64,000 nucleotides of DNA from Streptomyces sp. CB01635 (GTDB lineage: Bacteria; Actinomycetota; Actinomycetes; Streptomycetales; Streptomycetaceae), in contig NZ_NNBL01000028.1 of NCBI RefSeq assembly GCF_002803065.1, forward strand, positions 1-64,000, read 5' to 3'. The notes below the pieces were generated by a model. The model did not search any database. It saw only the letters and a program-made list of their open reading frames with translations, and was not told where the DNA came from. This document shows positions 7,290 through 16,391 of the stretch, piece by piece. A program made the translations under genes and the position numbers. Each line of letters starts with the position of its first letter. The first letter of the stretch is position 1.

Positions 7290-9691
7290 GCGCGACGCGC
7301 ACCAAGCCGCAGCCCGCGCCTGCGGCCACGGCGTCGGACTCCGCCCCCACCGGCGTGCGCGCCTGGATCCGCGACCTGGGCATGGGCATGCGCTTCGCGG
7401 CCGCCGGCGGGCGCGAGGGCTGGATCCGCACGATCCTCACCGCTGTCGGTGTGGGCCTCGGCGTCGCGCTGCTGCTCGGCGCCGCGTCCGTGCCGTACCT
7501 GACCGACCATCGCAGCGACCGCTCGTCGGCGCGCGAGGCCGCGGACCGGATGACGCTCGCGGGCAAGATCAAGCGGTCCGACACGACCCTGCTGATGCGG
7601 GACACGTTCACGACGTTCCGCGACCGCTCGCTGGAGGGCAGGTTCGTACGCGCCGAGGGCAGCAGGCCCGTCCTGCCGCCCGGCCTCGGCGAGCTGCCCG
7701 GCAACGACGAGATGGTCGTCTCGCCCGCGCTGCGCGACCTCCTCGACGACCCCGGCGCGCGGCTCCTCAAGGAGCGCTTCCGCGACTACCGCGTCACCGG
7801 AACGATCGCCGACGCCGGCCTGGTCTCCCCGCAGGAGCTCTTCTACTACGCGGGATCCGACACCCTCACGACCCGCGACGGCGGCTACCGGGCGGCGAGG
7901 TTCGGCTCCGACCTGTCGGAGCCGCTGAACGCGCTCCTGATGGTGCTCGTCGTACTGATCTGCGTCGTGCTGCTCACGCCCGTGGCCGTCTTCATCGGTA
8001 CGGCGGTGCGGTTCGGCGGCGACCGACGCGACCGGCGCCTGGCCGCGCTGCGCCTGGTCGGCGCGGACGCCAGGGCGGTGCGGCGGATCGCGGCGGGCGA
8101 GTCGCTGTTCGGCGCCCTGCTCGGCCTGGCCGTCGGCGCCGTGTTCTTCCTCGCCGTACGGCAACTGATCGGCGTGGTCGACCTCGACAGGGTCAGCGCG
8201 TTCCCGTCCGACCTGCAGCCGGTGCCGGTGCTCGCCGCGCTGATCGTCGTGGCCGTGCCGCTCTCGGCGGTCCTCGTCACCGTCTTCTCGCTGCGCTCGG
8301 TGGCCATCGAGCCGCTCGGTGTCGTGCGCGGCGGCGTGCCGCGCAGGCGTCGCCTGTGGTGGCGGCTGCTCCTGCCCGTCGCGGGCATCGGGATCCTCCT
8401 GGCCATGGGCCGGGTCAGCAGTACCGACCAGGACATCAACGCGTATGCCATCGCGACCGGCGCGACCCTGGCCCTGGTCGGGCTGAGCACGCTGCTTCCC
8501 TGGCTGCTCGAATCGGTCGTGTCCCGGCTGCGCGGCGGCCCGGTGCCGTGGCAACTGGCCACGCGGCGACTCCAGTTGAGCAGCGGCAACGCGGCCCGCG
8601 CGGTCAGCGGTATCACCATCGCGGTGGCCGGCGCGGTCGCTCTGCAGATGATGTTCGCGTCGATGCACGACGACTTCAACCGGGTCACGGGCCAGGACCC
8701 GCACCGCGCCCAGCTGACCGTCATCTCCCAGGCCGGCGACGGCAGGCTCGCGCAGCGGATGATCGACGACTTCCGTGACACGAAGGGCGTCAAGAGCGTC
8801 ATCGGCACCGTGTCGACCTACGCCACGCGCCCCGGCCCGGTCCCGGAGGGCGAGATCCAGCCAACGACGACGATCAGCATCGGCACCTGCGCGACCCTGC
8901 GCGAACTGGCCCGCGTCGGCGACTGCCACGACGGCGACACGTTCGTCTCGCACACCGGCGACCGGAAGATGAACGACTGGGTCGACGAGTCGGCGCGCCC
9001 CGGCAAGCCCGTCGACGTGGGGCCCGGCGACGGCAAGAAGTCGAGCCAGATCCTGTGGACGCTGCCCGCGGACGCCCGCACGGTCCAGGCGCGGCCCAGC
9101 CCGACCGACGACAAGGTCGACGGCATCCTCGCCACCCCCGGCGCGATCGACATCGCGCAGCTGACCGAGGCCACGACCACCGCCATGGTGCAGATCGACC
9201 CGAAGGTGCCGGACGCCGAGGAGTACGTGCGCAACACCGCGGCCCATATCGATCCGATGCTCGACGTGATGTCGATCAAGGCGGTCAACCGCGACAAGCA
9301 GTACGCGAGCATCGCGAGGGGGCTGCAGATCGGCGCGGCCGCGACGATGGCCCTGATCGCGGCGTCCATGCTGGTCTCCACGCTGGAGCAACTGCGGGAG
9401 CGCAAGCGGCTGTTGGCGGCCCTGACCGCGTTCGGCACGCGACGCCGGTCGATGGCCTGGTCGGTCCTGTGGCAGACGGCGATCCCGGTCGCCCTCGGCC
9501 TCGGCCTGGCGATCGTGGGCGGGCTCGGCCTGGGCTACGTGATGACCCGCATGATCGACAAGCAGGTGACCGACTGGTGGGCGTTCGCACCCCTGACGGC
9601 GGGCGGCGCCGGACTCGTCGCGGTGGTGACGCTGCTCAGCCTGCCGCCGCTGTGGCGCATGATGCGGCCGGACGGCCTGCGCACCGAGTAA
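7286..9691 (+). CDS. FtsX-like ABC permease, 10 TM
   Basis: An 801-residue permease. One membrane helix near 48-70 is followed by a ~145-residue extracellular domain, then helices near 215-240, 270-290 and 310-335, the first FtsX block. A second block follows: three helices to about 465, a second extracellular domain containing two cysteines (about 530-680), and three C-terminal helices. This duplicated 10-helix layout is the form found as a single-subunit permease in actinobacteria. Together with the ATPase it completes the transporter under PadR control. Confidence 0.9.
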   Translation: MSATRTKPQPAPAATASDSAPTGVRAWIRDLGMGMRFAAAGGREGWIRTILTAVGVGLGVALLLGAASVPYLTDHRSDRSSAREAADRMTLAGKIKRSDTTLLMRDTFTTFRDRSLEGRFVRAEGSRPVLPPGLGELPGNDEMVVSPALRDLLDDPGARLLKERFRDYRVTGTIADAGLVSPQELFYYAGSDTLTTRDGGYRAARFGSDLSEPLNALLMVLVVLICVVLLTPVAVFIGTAVRFGGDRRDRRLAALRLVGADARAVRRIAAGESLFGALLGLAVGAVFFLAVRQLIGVVDLDRVSAFPSDLQPVPVLAALIVVAVPLSAVLVTVFSLRSVAIEPLGVVRGGVPRRRRLWWRLLLPVAGIGILLAMGRVSSTDQDINAYAIATGATLALVGLSTLLPWLLESVVSRLRGGPVPWQLATRRLQLSSGNAARAVSGITIAVAGAVALQMMFASMHDDFNRVTGQDPHRAQLTVISQAGDGRLAQRMIDDFRDTKGVKSVIGTVSTYATRPGPVPEGEIQPTTTISIGTCATLRELARVGDCHDGDTFVSHTGDRKMNDWVDESARPGKPVDVGPGDGKKSSQILWTLPADARTVQARPSPTDDKVDGILATPGAIDIAQLTEATTTAMVQIDPKVPDAEEYVRNTAAHIDPMLDVMSIKAVNRDKQYASIARGLQIGAAATMALIAASMLVSTLEQLRERKRLLAALTAFGTRRRSMAWSVLWQTAIPVALGLGLAIVGGLGLGYVMTRMIDKQVTDWWAFAPLTAGGAGLVAVVTLLSLPPLWRMMRPDGLRTE

Positions 9692-9696
9692 CACAC

Positions 9697-9751
9697 CCTG
9701 CCGGTACGGGGCCTGCCCCCAAGAGTCGGGGTCACAGCACCCGTACCGGCA
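9697..9751. terminator. Hairpin between FtsX permease and oxyR
   Basis: Thirteen-base perfect arms (9697-9709 and 9739-9751) around a 29-base loop with its own CCCC/GGGG pairing. The right arm lies in the 3' end of oxyR, so it can serve both convergent genes. Confidence 0.65.
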
Positions 9752-10667
9752 GCGGCCGCACCGCCTCGCGCAGGGCCGCGGCCAGCTCCTCGTACTCCGC
9801 ACCGCGCGCGGCGCCCGTCCGCATGGCGAGGGCGATGCGGCGGGTCGGCGCCGGGTCCTCGAAGAACCCGGTGAGCAACTGGCTGCTGCGGCTGGCCTCC
9901 ACGGCGAGCGCGGTGCGCGGCAGCAGCGTCACGCCGAGCCCGCCCGCGACCAGCTGGACCAGCGTGGACAGGCCGGCCGCCGTCGTGGTCACCGGGGCGT
10001 CCGCGCGGCCGGCCTCGCGGCAGATGTCGAGCGCCTGGTCACGCAGGCAGTGCCCCTCGTCGAGCAGCAGCAACCGCAGCTCGCGCAGGGCCTCGCGCGG
10101 GATGCCCTCGCGGCCCCCGAGCCAGTGGTCGAGCGGCGTGACGAGCACGAAGTCCTCGTCGAACAGGGGCAGTTCGGTGACGCCGGGCATCCCGAGCGGC
10201 ACGGCGAGAAGCAGCAGATCGAGCCTCCCCGCCGCGAGCCCTTCGAGCAGGGACGACGTCTGCTCCTCGTGGACCTGGAGGTCCAGGTCCGGGTACTTCT
10301 CGTGGACGAGGCGCAGGACGGCCGGCAGGAGGTAGGGCGCGACGGTGGGGATGACGCCGAGGCGGAGCGCTCCCGTGAACGGCGCCCGCACCGCCTCGGC
10401 CTCCTCCATCAGCGCGCCCACCTCGTCGAGCACGGCCTTCGCGCGCACCGCGAGCCGCTCACCCTCGGGCGAGAGCAGCACCTTGCGGGTAGTGCGTTCG
10501 AGCAGGGTCACGCCGAGGGACTCCTCCAGGGCGGACACGGCACCGGAGAGCGCGGGCTGGCTCATGCCGATCGCGGCGGCGGCGTCCCGGAAGTGCAGAT
10601 GCTCGGCGACGGCGGCGAAGGCCCGCAGCTGCGCGAGGCTCGGCTGTCGCCGCTTGGTGCTGGCCAC
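9732..10667 (-). CDS. oxyR: Hydrogen peroxide sensor OxyR (LysR family)
   Basis: A LysR regulator of 311 residues. The N-terminal helix-turn-helix reads LAQLRAFAAVAEHLHFRDAA, then SQPALSGAVSALEESLGV. The effector domain carries GHCLRDQALDIC with Cys207 and Cys216, nine apart like the redox pair Cys199/Cys208 of E. coli OxyR. It is divergent from ahpCD, its classical target in Streptomyces. GTG 10667 was chosen over GTG 10673 because AAGGGGAG is five bases before the former and abuts the latter. Oxidised OxyR should activate ahpCD from the site at 10695-10731. Confidence 0.95.
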   Translation of the reverse strand: MASTKRRQPSLAQLRAFAAVAEHLHFRDAAAAIGMSQPALSGAVSALEESLGVTLLERTTRKVLLSPEGERLAVRAKAVLDEVGALMEEAEAVRAPFTGALRLGVIPTVAPYLLPAVLRLVHEKYPDLDLQVHEEQTSSLLEGLAAGRLDLLLLAVPLGMPGVTELPLFDEDFVLVTPLDHWLGGREGIPREALRELRLLLLDEGHCLRDQALDICREAGRADAPVTTTAAGLSTLVQLVAGGLGVTLLPRTALAVEASRSSQLLTGFFEDPAPTRRIALAMRTGAARGAEYEELAAALREAVRPLPVRVL

Positions 10668-10694
10668 GGTCACTCCCCTTACCTACGGCTACTG

Positions 10695-10731
10695 ATAGCC
10701 GGGTCCGATCAACACAACCGAGTCTAGCTAT
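10695..10731. promoter_or_regulatory. OxyR binding site, 37-bp four-element motif
   Basis: ATAG at 10695 and CTAT ending at 10731 span exactly 37 bases, the full length of the E. coli OxyR site (four tetranucleotides at 11-base steps). The inner positions read CGAT (3 of 4 to CTAT) and ACCG (2 of 4 to ATAG). It lies between oxyR and ahpC. A CATAAT hexamer at 10735-10740 could be the ahpC -10 element. Confidence 0.7.
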
Positions 10732-10827
10732 TTCCATAATCAATGCACCCTGTGCCACGATCGAGTCCAGTCCAACCCCTTTGGAAAGCCCTCAAAAAGG
10801 GCCCCTCCATGCTGCAAGGAGTAGTGC

Positions 10828-11382
10828 GTGCTCACTGTCGGTGACAAGTTCCCCCAGTTCGACCTGACTGCCTGTGTCTCCCTGGAGAAGGGCAAGGAGT
10901 TCGAGCAGATCGACCACAAGACCTACGAAGGCAAGTGGAAGATCGTCTTCGCGTGGCCCAAGGACTTCACCTTCGTGTGCCCGACCGAGATCGCCGCGTT
11001 CGGCAAGCTGAACGACGAGTTCGCCGACCGTGACGCCCAGATCCTCGGCTTCTCCGGCGACTCCGAGTTCGTGCACCACGCCTGGCGCAAGGACCACCCG
11101 GACCTGACCGACCTGCCCTTCCCGATGCTCGCCGACTCGAAGCACGAGCTCATGCGCGACCTCGGCATCGAGGGCGAGGACGGCTTCGCGCAGCGCGCCG
11201 TCTTCATCGTCGACCAGAACAACGAGATCCAGTTCACGATGGTGACCGCCGGTTCCGTGGGCCGTAACCCCAAGGAGGTCCTGCGGGTGCTCGACGCCCT
11301 GCAGACCGACGAGCTGTGCCCGTGCAACTGGACCAAGGGCGAGAACACCCTCGACCCGGTCGCGCTCCTGTCGGGCGAGTGA
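10828..11382 (+). CDS. ahpC: Alkyl hydroperoxide reductase C (2-Cys peroxiredoxin)
   Basis: A 184-residue peroxiredoxin that reduces hydroperoxides in the cytoplasm. Peroxidatic Cys51 lies in FTFVCPTEI and the C-terminal CPCNW (Cys164, Cys166) supplies the resolving cysteine, as in actinobacterial AhpC enzymes that use AhpD instead of AhpF. GTG 10828 has AAGGAG six bases upstream. The 5' leader holds a small GCCCT/AGGGC hairpin (10788-10802). It is co-transcribed with ahpD, six bases downstream. Confidence 0.97.
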   Translation: MLTVGDKFPQFDLTACVSLEKGKEFEQIDHKTYEGKWKIVFAWPKDFTFVCPTEIAAFGKLNDEFADRDAQILGFSGDSEFVHHAWRKDHPDLTDLPFPMLADSKHELMRDLGIEGEDGFAQRAVFIVDQNNEIQFTMVTAGSVGRNPKEVLRVLDALQTDELCPCNWTKGENTLDPVALLSGE

Positions 11383-11388
11383 TCTGAC

Positions 11389-11919
11389 ATGGCTCTCGAC
11401 GAACTGAAGTCCGCCGTCCCGGACTACGCCAAGGACCTGCGCCTGAACCTCGGCTCGGTCATCGGCAACTCGGACCTGCCGCAGCAGCAGCTGTGGGGCA
11501 CCGTGCTCGCCTGCGCGATCGCGTCCCGCTCCCCGCGCGTCCTGCGCGAGCTGGAGCCCGAGGCGAAGGCGAACCTGTCGCCGGAGGCGTACACCGCCGC
11601 CAAGTCGGCCGCCGCCGTCATGGCGATGAACAACGTCTTCTACCGCACGCGCCACCTGCTCTCCGACCCGGAGTACGGGACGCTGCGCGCCGGCCTGCGG
11701 ATGAACGTCATCGGCAACCCGGGCGTCGAGAAGGTCGACTTCGAGCTGTGGTCCCTCGCGGTCTCCGCGATCAACGGCTGCGGCCAGTGCCTCGACTCGC
11801 ACGAGCAGGTGCTGCGCAAGGCGGGCGTCGACCGCGAGACGATCCAGGAAGCGTTCAAGATCGCCGCGGTCATCCAGGCCGTGGGCGTCACGCTGGACTC
11901 CGAGGACGTCCTGTCCTGA
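11389..11919 (+). CDS. ahpD: Alkyl hydroperoxidase AhpD
   Basis: A 176-residue all-helical disulfide reductase that passes electrons to AhpC. The active site is Cys131-Gly-Gln-Cys134 followed by His138 in SAINGCGQCLDSHEQ, matching the CxxC...H proton-relay site known from mycobacterial AhpD. The length is the family norm. It begins six bases after ahpC and is followed directly by a strong terminator. Confidence 0.97.
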   Translation: MALDELKSAVPDYAKDLRLNLGSVIGNSDLPQQQLWGTVLACAIASRSPRVLRELEPEAKANLSPEAYTAAKSAAAVMAMNNVFYRTRHLLSDPEYGTLRAGLRMNVIGNPGVEKVDFELWSLAVSAINGCGQCLDSHEQVLRKAGVDRETIQEAFKIAAVIQAVGVTLDSEDVLS

Positions 11920-11949
11920 CGGACGGATCACCTCGGTAAGCGCATACGC

Positions 11950-11992
11950 GAACGCCGGGCGGGCTGAAGGAAATTCAGCCCGCCCGGCGTTC
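11950..11992 (+). terminator. Strong hairpin terminator after ahpCD
   Basis: Perfect 19-base arms around a five-base loop (GGAAA), 30 bases after the ahpD stop. It also faces the convergent permease gene that ends at 12060. Confidence 0.88.
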
Positions 11993-12052
11993 TCACGTAT
12001 CCGGCGTTCTCACGTATCCGGCGTTCCCGTGTGTCCGGCGTTCTCGCGTATC
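11985..12052. repeat. 17-bp tandem repeat, four copies
   Basis: Four head-to-tail copies of CGGCGTTCTCACGTATC. Copies 1 and 2 are identical, copy 4 has one change and copy 3 has three. The first copy begins inside the right arm of the ahpCD terminator, so the array looks like an expansion of its distal end. It lies in the gap between convergent genes. Confidence 0.85.
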
Positions 12053-12059
12053 CCGGCTT

Positions 12060-13463
12060 CTAGGTCTTCCCGGCCGTCGGATCGACCGGTGCCACGTCGA
12101 CGGCGGTCGCCCCGTGCGGCGGGGGCGACTGACGCAGCGCCGCCTCACGCGAGTACGAGCGCAGATAGCCGACGACCGTGTTCGTCACGGCCACGAGCGG
12201 CACCGCCACCACGGCCCCGCCGATCCCGTTCACCAGGCCTCCGGCCGCGACGGACAGCACCACCGCGAGCGGATGCACCCGCACGGCCCGGCCCAGGATG
12301 AACGGCTGGAGGATGTGGCCCTCGATCTGCTGCACGGCCAGTACCACCGCGAGCGTCATGACGGCCGTGAAGACGCCCTGGGTCACCAGGGCCACCACCA
12401 CCGCGAGCGCTCCCGAAATCACCGCGCCCACCAGCGGGATGAACGCGAACAGGAAGATGAAGACGGCGAGCGGCACCGCCATCGGGACCCCGAGGAAGAA
12501 GATGCCGAGCCCGATGAAGATCGCGTCGATGAGCGCGACTATCACCGTGCCGCGCACATACGCGGTGAGCGTGCGCCAGGCCCGTGGCCCCGCACCGGCG
12601 ATACCGGGACGGGCCTGCGCCGGGACGAGCCTGGTGGTCCACTCCCAGATGCGCCGGCCGTCGTAGAGCAGGAACAGCGTCGAGAACATCGTGAGCAGGA
12701 TGCCGGTGAGCGCCTCGACGATGACGGTGACGCCTTCGAGGCCCGCGGACGTGATCTGGTCGGTGTTGGCGCCGACCGCGTCGCGCAGGGACTTGGCGAT
12801 TTCGTTGATCTGGCTCTCGGTCACATGGAACGGGCTGTTGAGGAGCCAGTTGCGCAGCTCGTCGATGCCGTCCTGGATCTGGTCCGAGAGGTTGTCGATG
12901 TTCTCCTGGACCTGCCAGACGACGAACCAGCCGACAAGTCCCATGATGACGAAGCCGAGGATCGCGGTGAGTGCGGTGGCCAGGCCCCGCGGCACGCCGT
13001 GCCTCCTCAGACGGGCCACGGTCGGCTGGAGGAGCGCGGTGATGAGCATCGCGGCGACGAACGCGTAGACCACCAGCTGCACCGCGCTGATGACCCTCAT
13101 CAGGACCCAGAGGGTGCCCGCCAGGACGAGCAGCCGCCAGCCGGCCTCGGCCGCGACGCGCATCCCCCACGGCACGGCCGCGACGGGGTCGGGCCTGGCC
13201 GCTATCGCGGGCGCGTACGCGGGCGGCGGGGGTACGTGGTCGCCGCCGCCGTTCTCCGGCCGGGTGACGGGCACTTGGGGCACTTCGGCGGCCGCATGCG
13301 CGGCATCGCGGGCGGGTTGAGGGGCGGACCCGGTGGCGGCATCCGGAACGGGGTCGTCCCCGCGGTCGTCGCGCTCGGCCTCGGCGCGGCGCTCGTCCAA
13401 CCGCTCCCCCATCCGGCTGAGCTCACTGCCGAGCCGGCCGAGCCATCCTGGAACTCGCGACAT
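12060..13463 (-). CDS. AI-2E family transporter (YdiK/PerM-like permease)
   Basis: A 467-residue AI-2 exporter-family membrane protein. The first ~85 residues are a charged, Pro/Ala-rich cytoplasmic region. Hydrophobic helices then begin at WRLLVLAGTLWVLMRVISAV, and a long soluble loop (about 190-250) precedes the next helices. The conserved core FIFLFAFIPLVGAVISGALAVVVALVTQG is near the C-terminal side. ATG 13463 was chosen because GAGGA precedes it by seven bases. Substrate is unknown; the family name reflects one E. coli member and should not be taken as proof of AI-2 export. Confidence 0.88.
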   Translation of the reverse strand: MSRVPGWLGRLGSELSRMGERLDERRAEAERDDRGDDPVPDAATGSAPQPARDAAHAAAEVPQVPVTRPENGGGDHVPPPPAYAPAIAARPDPVAAVPWGMRVAAEAGWRLLVLAGTLWVLMRVISAVQLVVYAFVAAMLITALLQPTVARLRRHGVPRGLATALTAILGFVIMGLVGWFVVWQVQENIDNLSDQIQDGIDELRNWLLNSPFHVTESQINEIAKSLRDAVGANTDQITSAGLEGVTVIVEALTGILLTMFSTLFLLYDGRRIWEWTTRLVPAQARPGIAGAGPRAWRTLTAYVRGTVIVALIDAIFIGLGIFFLGVPMAVPLAVFIFLFAFIPLVGAVISGALAVVVALVTQGVFTAVMTLAVVLAVQQIEGHILQPFILGRAVRVHPLAVVLSVAAGGLVNGIGGAVVAVPLVAVTNTVVGYLRSYSREAALRQSPPPHGATAVDVAPVDPTAGKT

Positions 13464-13531
13464 GATCCGTCCTCTTCCCCCGTGCTCTCTCACCACTCCC
13501 CCGGGAGTCGTCGGCTCCGACCGTACATGCC

Positions 13532-13592
13532 CTGAGCCCCTCACCGTAGGACGGCAAGGGGCTCAGGAAGGTTGACGGGCCACGGGCCCGTC
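13532..13592 (-). terminator. Two tandem hairpins downstream of the transglycosylase gene
   Basis: A CTGAGCCCCT/AGGGGCTCAG stem (13532-13541 with 13557-13566) and a second stem GACGGGCC/GGCCCGTC (13574-13581 with 13585-13592), just after the stop at 13611 on the minus strand. Confidence 0.7.
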
Positions 13593-13610
13593 ATGAAGCT
13601 GTACCGGCTT

Positions 13611-14324
13611 CTAGTACCAGTGGTTGGCCTGCCAGAAGCTCCAGGCCTCACACGGGCTGCCGTAGCGGCTGTCCATGTAGTTGAGGCCCCACTTGATCTG
13701 GGTGGCCGGGTTGGTCTGCCAGTCGGCGCCCGCGGTGGAGTACTTGGACGCGGGAAGCGCCTGGAAGAGACCGTAGGCGCCGGAGGAGGCGTTGGTCGCC
13801 CGGTAGTTCCAGCTGGACTCGTGGTCCACGATGTTGCTGAAGCACTGGAACTGCCCGGCGGGGACCATCTGACGCGCCATCGCCTGGATCTGCGACGTCG
13901 AGTACGAGGCCTGCGTGGCGAAGCTGGAGGCGTCGCGGGTGGCCGAGCGGCTGGCGACCTTCTTGGCCTCCTCACGCTCCTTGGCTTCCTTCTCCGCCTT
14001 CTCCTTGGCGTCGGCGGCCGCCTGCTGCTTGGCGACGGCGTCCTCGGCGGCCTTCTTACGGGCTGCTTCCTCCGCCGACTTCTGAGCGGCGTTGTCCGCG
14101 GCGATGGCCTGCGTCTCCGCCTGCTGCGTCAGAGTGGCGGTCTGCACCTGGGCCTGCTGGCCCGCGGGTATGTCGGCGAGGAGGGTCGCGTCGCTCGCCG
14201 TGGCCTCAGCCTCGTTGTTGGAGGGCTGAGCGGTGCTGCCCGAGGCAACACCCACGACTGCGCCGACTGTGGTGACCGCGGTGGCCGAAGCCACTGCGAA
14301 TCCCCGGACCGAAATCCGGCTCAC
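13611..14324 (-). CDS. Secreted transglycosylase-like protein
   Basis: A 237-residue exported protein. GTG 14324 is the likely start: GGAAGG lies just upstream and the product begins with SRISVRG and a hydrophobic signal peptide ending near residue 30. A long Ala/Lys/Glu-rich coiled coil (about 80-125) precedes an SLT-like lysozyme fold. This has FSNIVDHESSWNYRA (catalytic Glu169 expected), AYGLFQALPASK and IKWGLNYMDSRYG. It should cleave peptidoglycan glycan strands outside the cell. ATG 14342 is a weaker alternative start. Confidence 0.88.
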   Translation of the reverse strand: MSRISVRGFAVASATAVTTVGAVVGVASGSTAQPSNNEAEATASDATLLADIPAGQQAQVQTATLTQQAETQAIAADNAAQKSAEEAARKKAAEDAVAKQQAAADAKEKAEKEAKEREEAKKVASRSATRDASSFATQASYSTSQIQAMARQMVPAGQFQCFSNIVDHESSWNYRATNASSGAYGLFQALPASKYSTAGADWQTNPATQIKWGLNYMDSRYGSPCEAWSFWQANHWY

Positions 14325-14751
14325 ACGGTTTCCTTCCAGCATCGCCCGCTGTAGGTGACCCTCGCGGACGCAATCGTGCCCCTGGCGCTGGCCTCCCAAC
14401 TGCGGGGTCACGGGAGACACGGGCCCGGTGGGCAACTCCCGCTAAGGGAGAGCCGCGTGGTGCACGGGCGGCATACGACGGCCTCTGTGAAGTTCTGGTG
14501 TCCGTGGTGCTCGTAATGCTGTGGATGCACAAGTGTCGTATGCGGGGCCTGACAGGACTGAGACTCTGCCGGACGCGGTTGCCTCAAGGCAATTCTCATC
14601 CAAGTGGGAAAGCTCACACCTCGTTTGCCCCAGCGGTTTCGCGGAAACAAGCGCACGGCACAACGCCGCCCGGCTAAGCTCCTGCGCTTCGCCGGGCGGC
14701 GCCAACTACCGCGTAACCCCTACAAGATGGGGCGCTTCGCTCGCTCTCTCC
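14325..14751. other. Intergenic: transglycosylase leader and phoH terminator
   Basis: No gene seen. The part nearest 14324 is the leader of the transglycosylase gene and holds short stems such as CTCCC/GGGAG at 14436-14450. Eleven-base arms at 14664-14674 and 14691-14701 form a terminator for the PhoH gene that ends at 14752. I looked for the c-di-AMP (ydaO) riboswitch that precedes some Streptomyces cell-wall hydrolases and could not find its conserved blocks. Confidence 0.6.
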
Positions 14752-16071
14752 TCACAGGGGACCGTCCTCCAGCATCTCGGTGACCAGGGCCGCGATCTGC
14801 GAACGCTCCGACCGCGTGAGCGTGACGTGCGCGAACAGCGGGTGTCCCTTCAGCTTTTCGACGACGGCGACCACTCCGTCGTACCGGCCGACCCGGAGGT
14901 TGTCGCGCTGCGCCACGTCGTGCGTGAGCACAACCCGCGAATTCGCCCCGATCCTCGACAGAACGGTCAAAAGGACGTTCCGTTCGAGGGATTGGGCCTC
15001 GTCCACGATCACGAACGCGTCGTGCAGGGAGCGGCCGCGGATGTGGGTGAGCGGCAGGACCTCCAGCATGCCGCGCGCGGTGACCTCCTCGATGACGGCC
15101 TTGCCGGCGACCGACCCGAGCGTGTCGAAGACCGCCTGCGCCCACGGGCCCATCTTCTCGGCCTCGGTGCCGGGCAGATAGCCGAGCTCCTGGCCGCCCA
15201 CCGCGTACAGCGGACGGAAGACCATCACCTTCTGGTGCTGGCGCCGTTCGAGTACCGCTTCCAGGCCCGCGCACAGCGCGAGCGCCGACTTGCCGGTGCC
15301 GGCCCGGCCTCCCATCGACAGGATCCCGATGTCCGGGTCGAGGAGCAGATCGAGCGCGATGCGCTGCTCGGCGCTGCGTCCCTTGATGCCGAACGCCTCG
15401 CGGTCGCCGCGCACCAGACGGACGTTGCCCTCGGCCGTGATCCTGCCGAGCGCCTTGCCGCGCTCGGACTGGATGGTGAGGCCGGTGTGGACGGGCAGCT
15501 CCGCCGCCTCCGGTACGTACAGGCTCTCCTCCTCGAAGAGGAGGTCCACCTGTTCACCGGAGAGCCGCAGCTCGGACATCCCGGTCCAGCCGGAGTCCGT
15601 GATGGCGAGCTCGGCGCGGTACTCCTCGGCGAGCAGGCCGACCGACGACGCCTTGATGCGCAGCGGCAGGTCCTTGGAGACGACGGTGACGTCGTACCCC
15701 TCGGCCTGGAGGTTGCGGGCGACGGCGAGGATGCGGGAGTCGTTGTCCCCCAGGCGGTAACCCGCCGGGAGAACGCCCGGATCCGAGTGGTTGAGCTCGA
15801 CGCGCAGGGTCCCGCCCAGATCACCGATGGGGATCGGGGCGTCCAGGCGTCCGTGGCGGATACGGAAGTCGTCGAGCAGGCGCAGGGCCTGCCGGGCGAA
15901 GTATCCGAGCTCCGGATGGTGCCGCTTGGCCTCCAGTTCCGTGACCACGACGATCGGGAGCACCACTTCGTGCTCGTCGAACCTGGTCAGGGCGTTCGGG
16001 TCGGCCAGCAGGACGCTGGTGTCGAGAACATAAGTGCGCCGGTCGGGCTGGCGCTTGTTGCTGGTCACCAC
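14752..16071 (-). CDS. PhoH family protein (PIN-PhoH, PhoH2 type)
   Basis: A 439-residue fusion. The N-terminal PIN domain begins RTYVLDTSVLLADPNAL and supplies acidic residues for RNA cleavage (further acids in LGDNDSRILAVA). The C-terminal PhoH ATPase has Walker A GRAGTGKSALA (Lys261) and Walker B FVIVDEAQSL. PhoH2 proteins studied in mycobacteria are RNA helicase/ribonucleases. Start: adjacent GTG codons at 16071 and 16068; the first was taken, with GAGGGGG 11 bases upstream. Confidence 0.92.
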   Translation of the reverse strand: MVTSNKRQPDRRTYVLDTSVLLADPNALTRFDEHEVVLPIVVVTELEAKRHHPELGYFARQALRLLDDFRIRHGRLDAPIPIGDLGGTLRVELNHSDPGVLPAGYRLGDNDSRILAVARNLQAEGYDVTVVSKDLPLRIKASSVGLLAEEYRAELAITDSGWTGMSELRLSGEQVDLLFEEESLYVPEAAELPVHTGLTIQSERGKALGRITAEGNVRLVRGDREAFGIKGRSAEQRIALDLLLDPDIGILSMGGRAGTGKSALALCAGLEAVLERRQHQKVMVFRPLYAVGGQELGYLPGTEAEKMGPWAQAVFDTLGSVAGKAVIEEVTARGMLEVLPLTHIRGRSLHDAFVIVDEAQSLERNVLLTVLSRIGANSRVVLTHDVAQRDNLRVGRYDGVVAVVEKLKGHPLFAHVTLTRSERSQIAALVTEMLEDGPL

Positions 16072-16391
16072 GGAAGGACGTACCCCCTCGGATGAGGTCG
16101 GGGAGCGACAGAGGGATCCCGGGCCGGGCGGGGCGGGTCGTACCCGCCGGTCGACGGCCGCGATGCGTGGGCCGTGGACCGGCCCCCAGCTTCTCCAGCG
16201 GAGCATGTGCTCCCCGCGTGGTCGTCCTGGCGCAAAGGGCCTCCCGGGCGGACAGCCCCGTGCCGTCCGCTGAGACTCGACGTCCGTGAATCGGACATCG
16301 ACCTGGAAGGCTTATTCCCTCGAACACGCGCGGCCATGCCACGGCATATGACGGCGCGCGCGTTAACTCCTGGTGACGTACGTCCCCGGGG
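16072..16391. other. Intergenic region upstream of phoH
   Basis: No coding sequence is evident. It should contain the PhoH promoter and the 3' end of the prenyl transferase transcript. An imperfect hairpin at about 16325-16362 (outer CGCGC/GCGCG, inner ATGCC-AC-GGCAT) could be the latter's terminator. Confidence 0.5.

Noticed and set aside
7226..9802. 858-codon minus-strand open frame opposite the FtsX permease
   Set aside because: Arg/Gly/Asp-rich composition without any domain; the permease on the plus strand is clear.
12060..13463. Assigning autoinducer-2 export
   Set aside because: Only the family name suggests it; no luxS or signalling genes nearby.
14343..14530. c-di-AMP (ydaO) riboswitch before the transglycosylase gene
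   Set aside because: The leader is long and the gene class fits, but none of the conserved ydaO blocks could be found.
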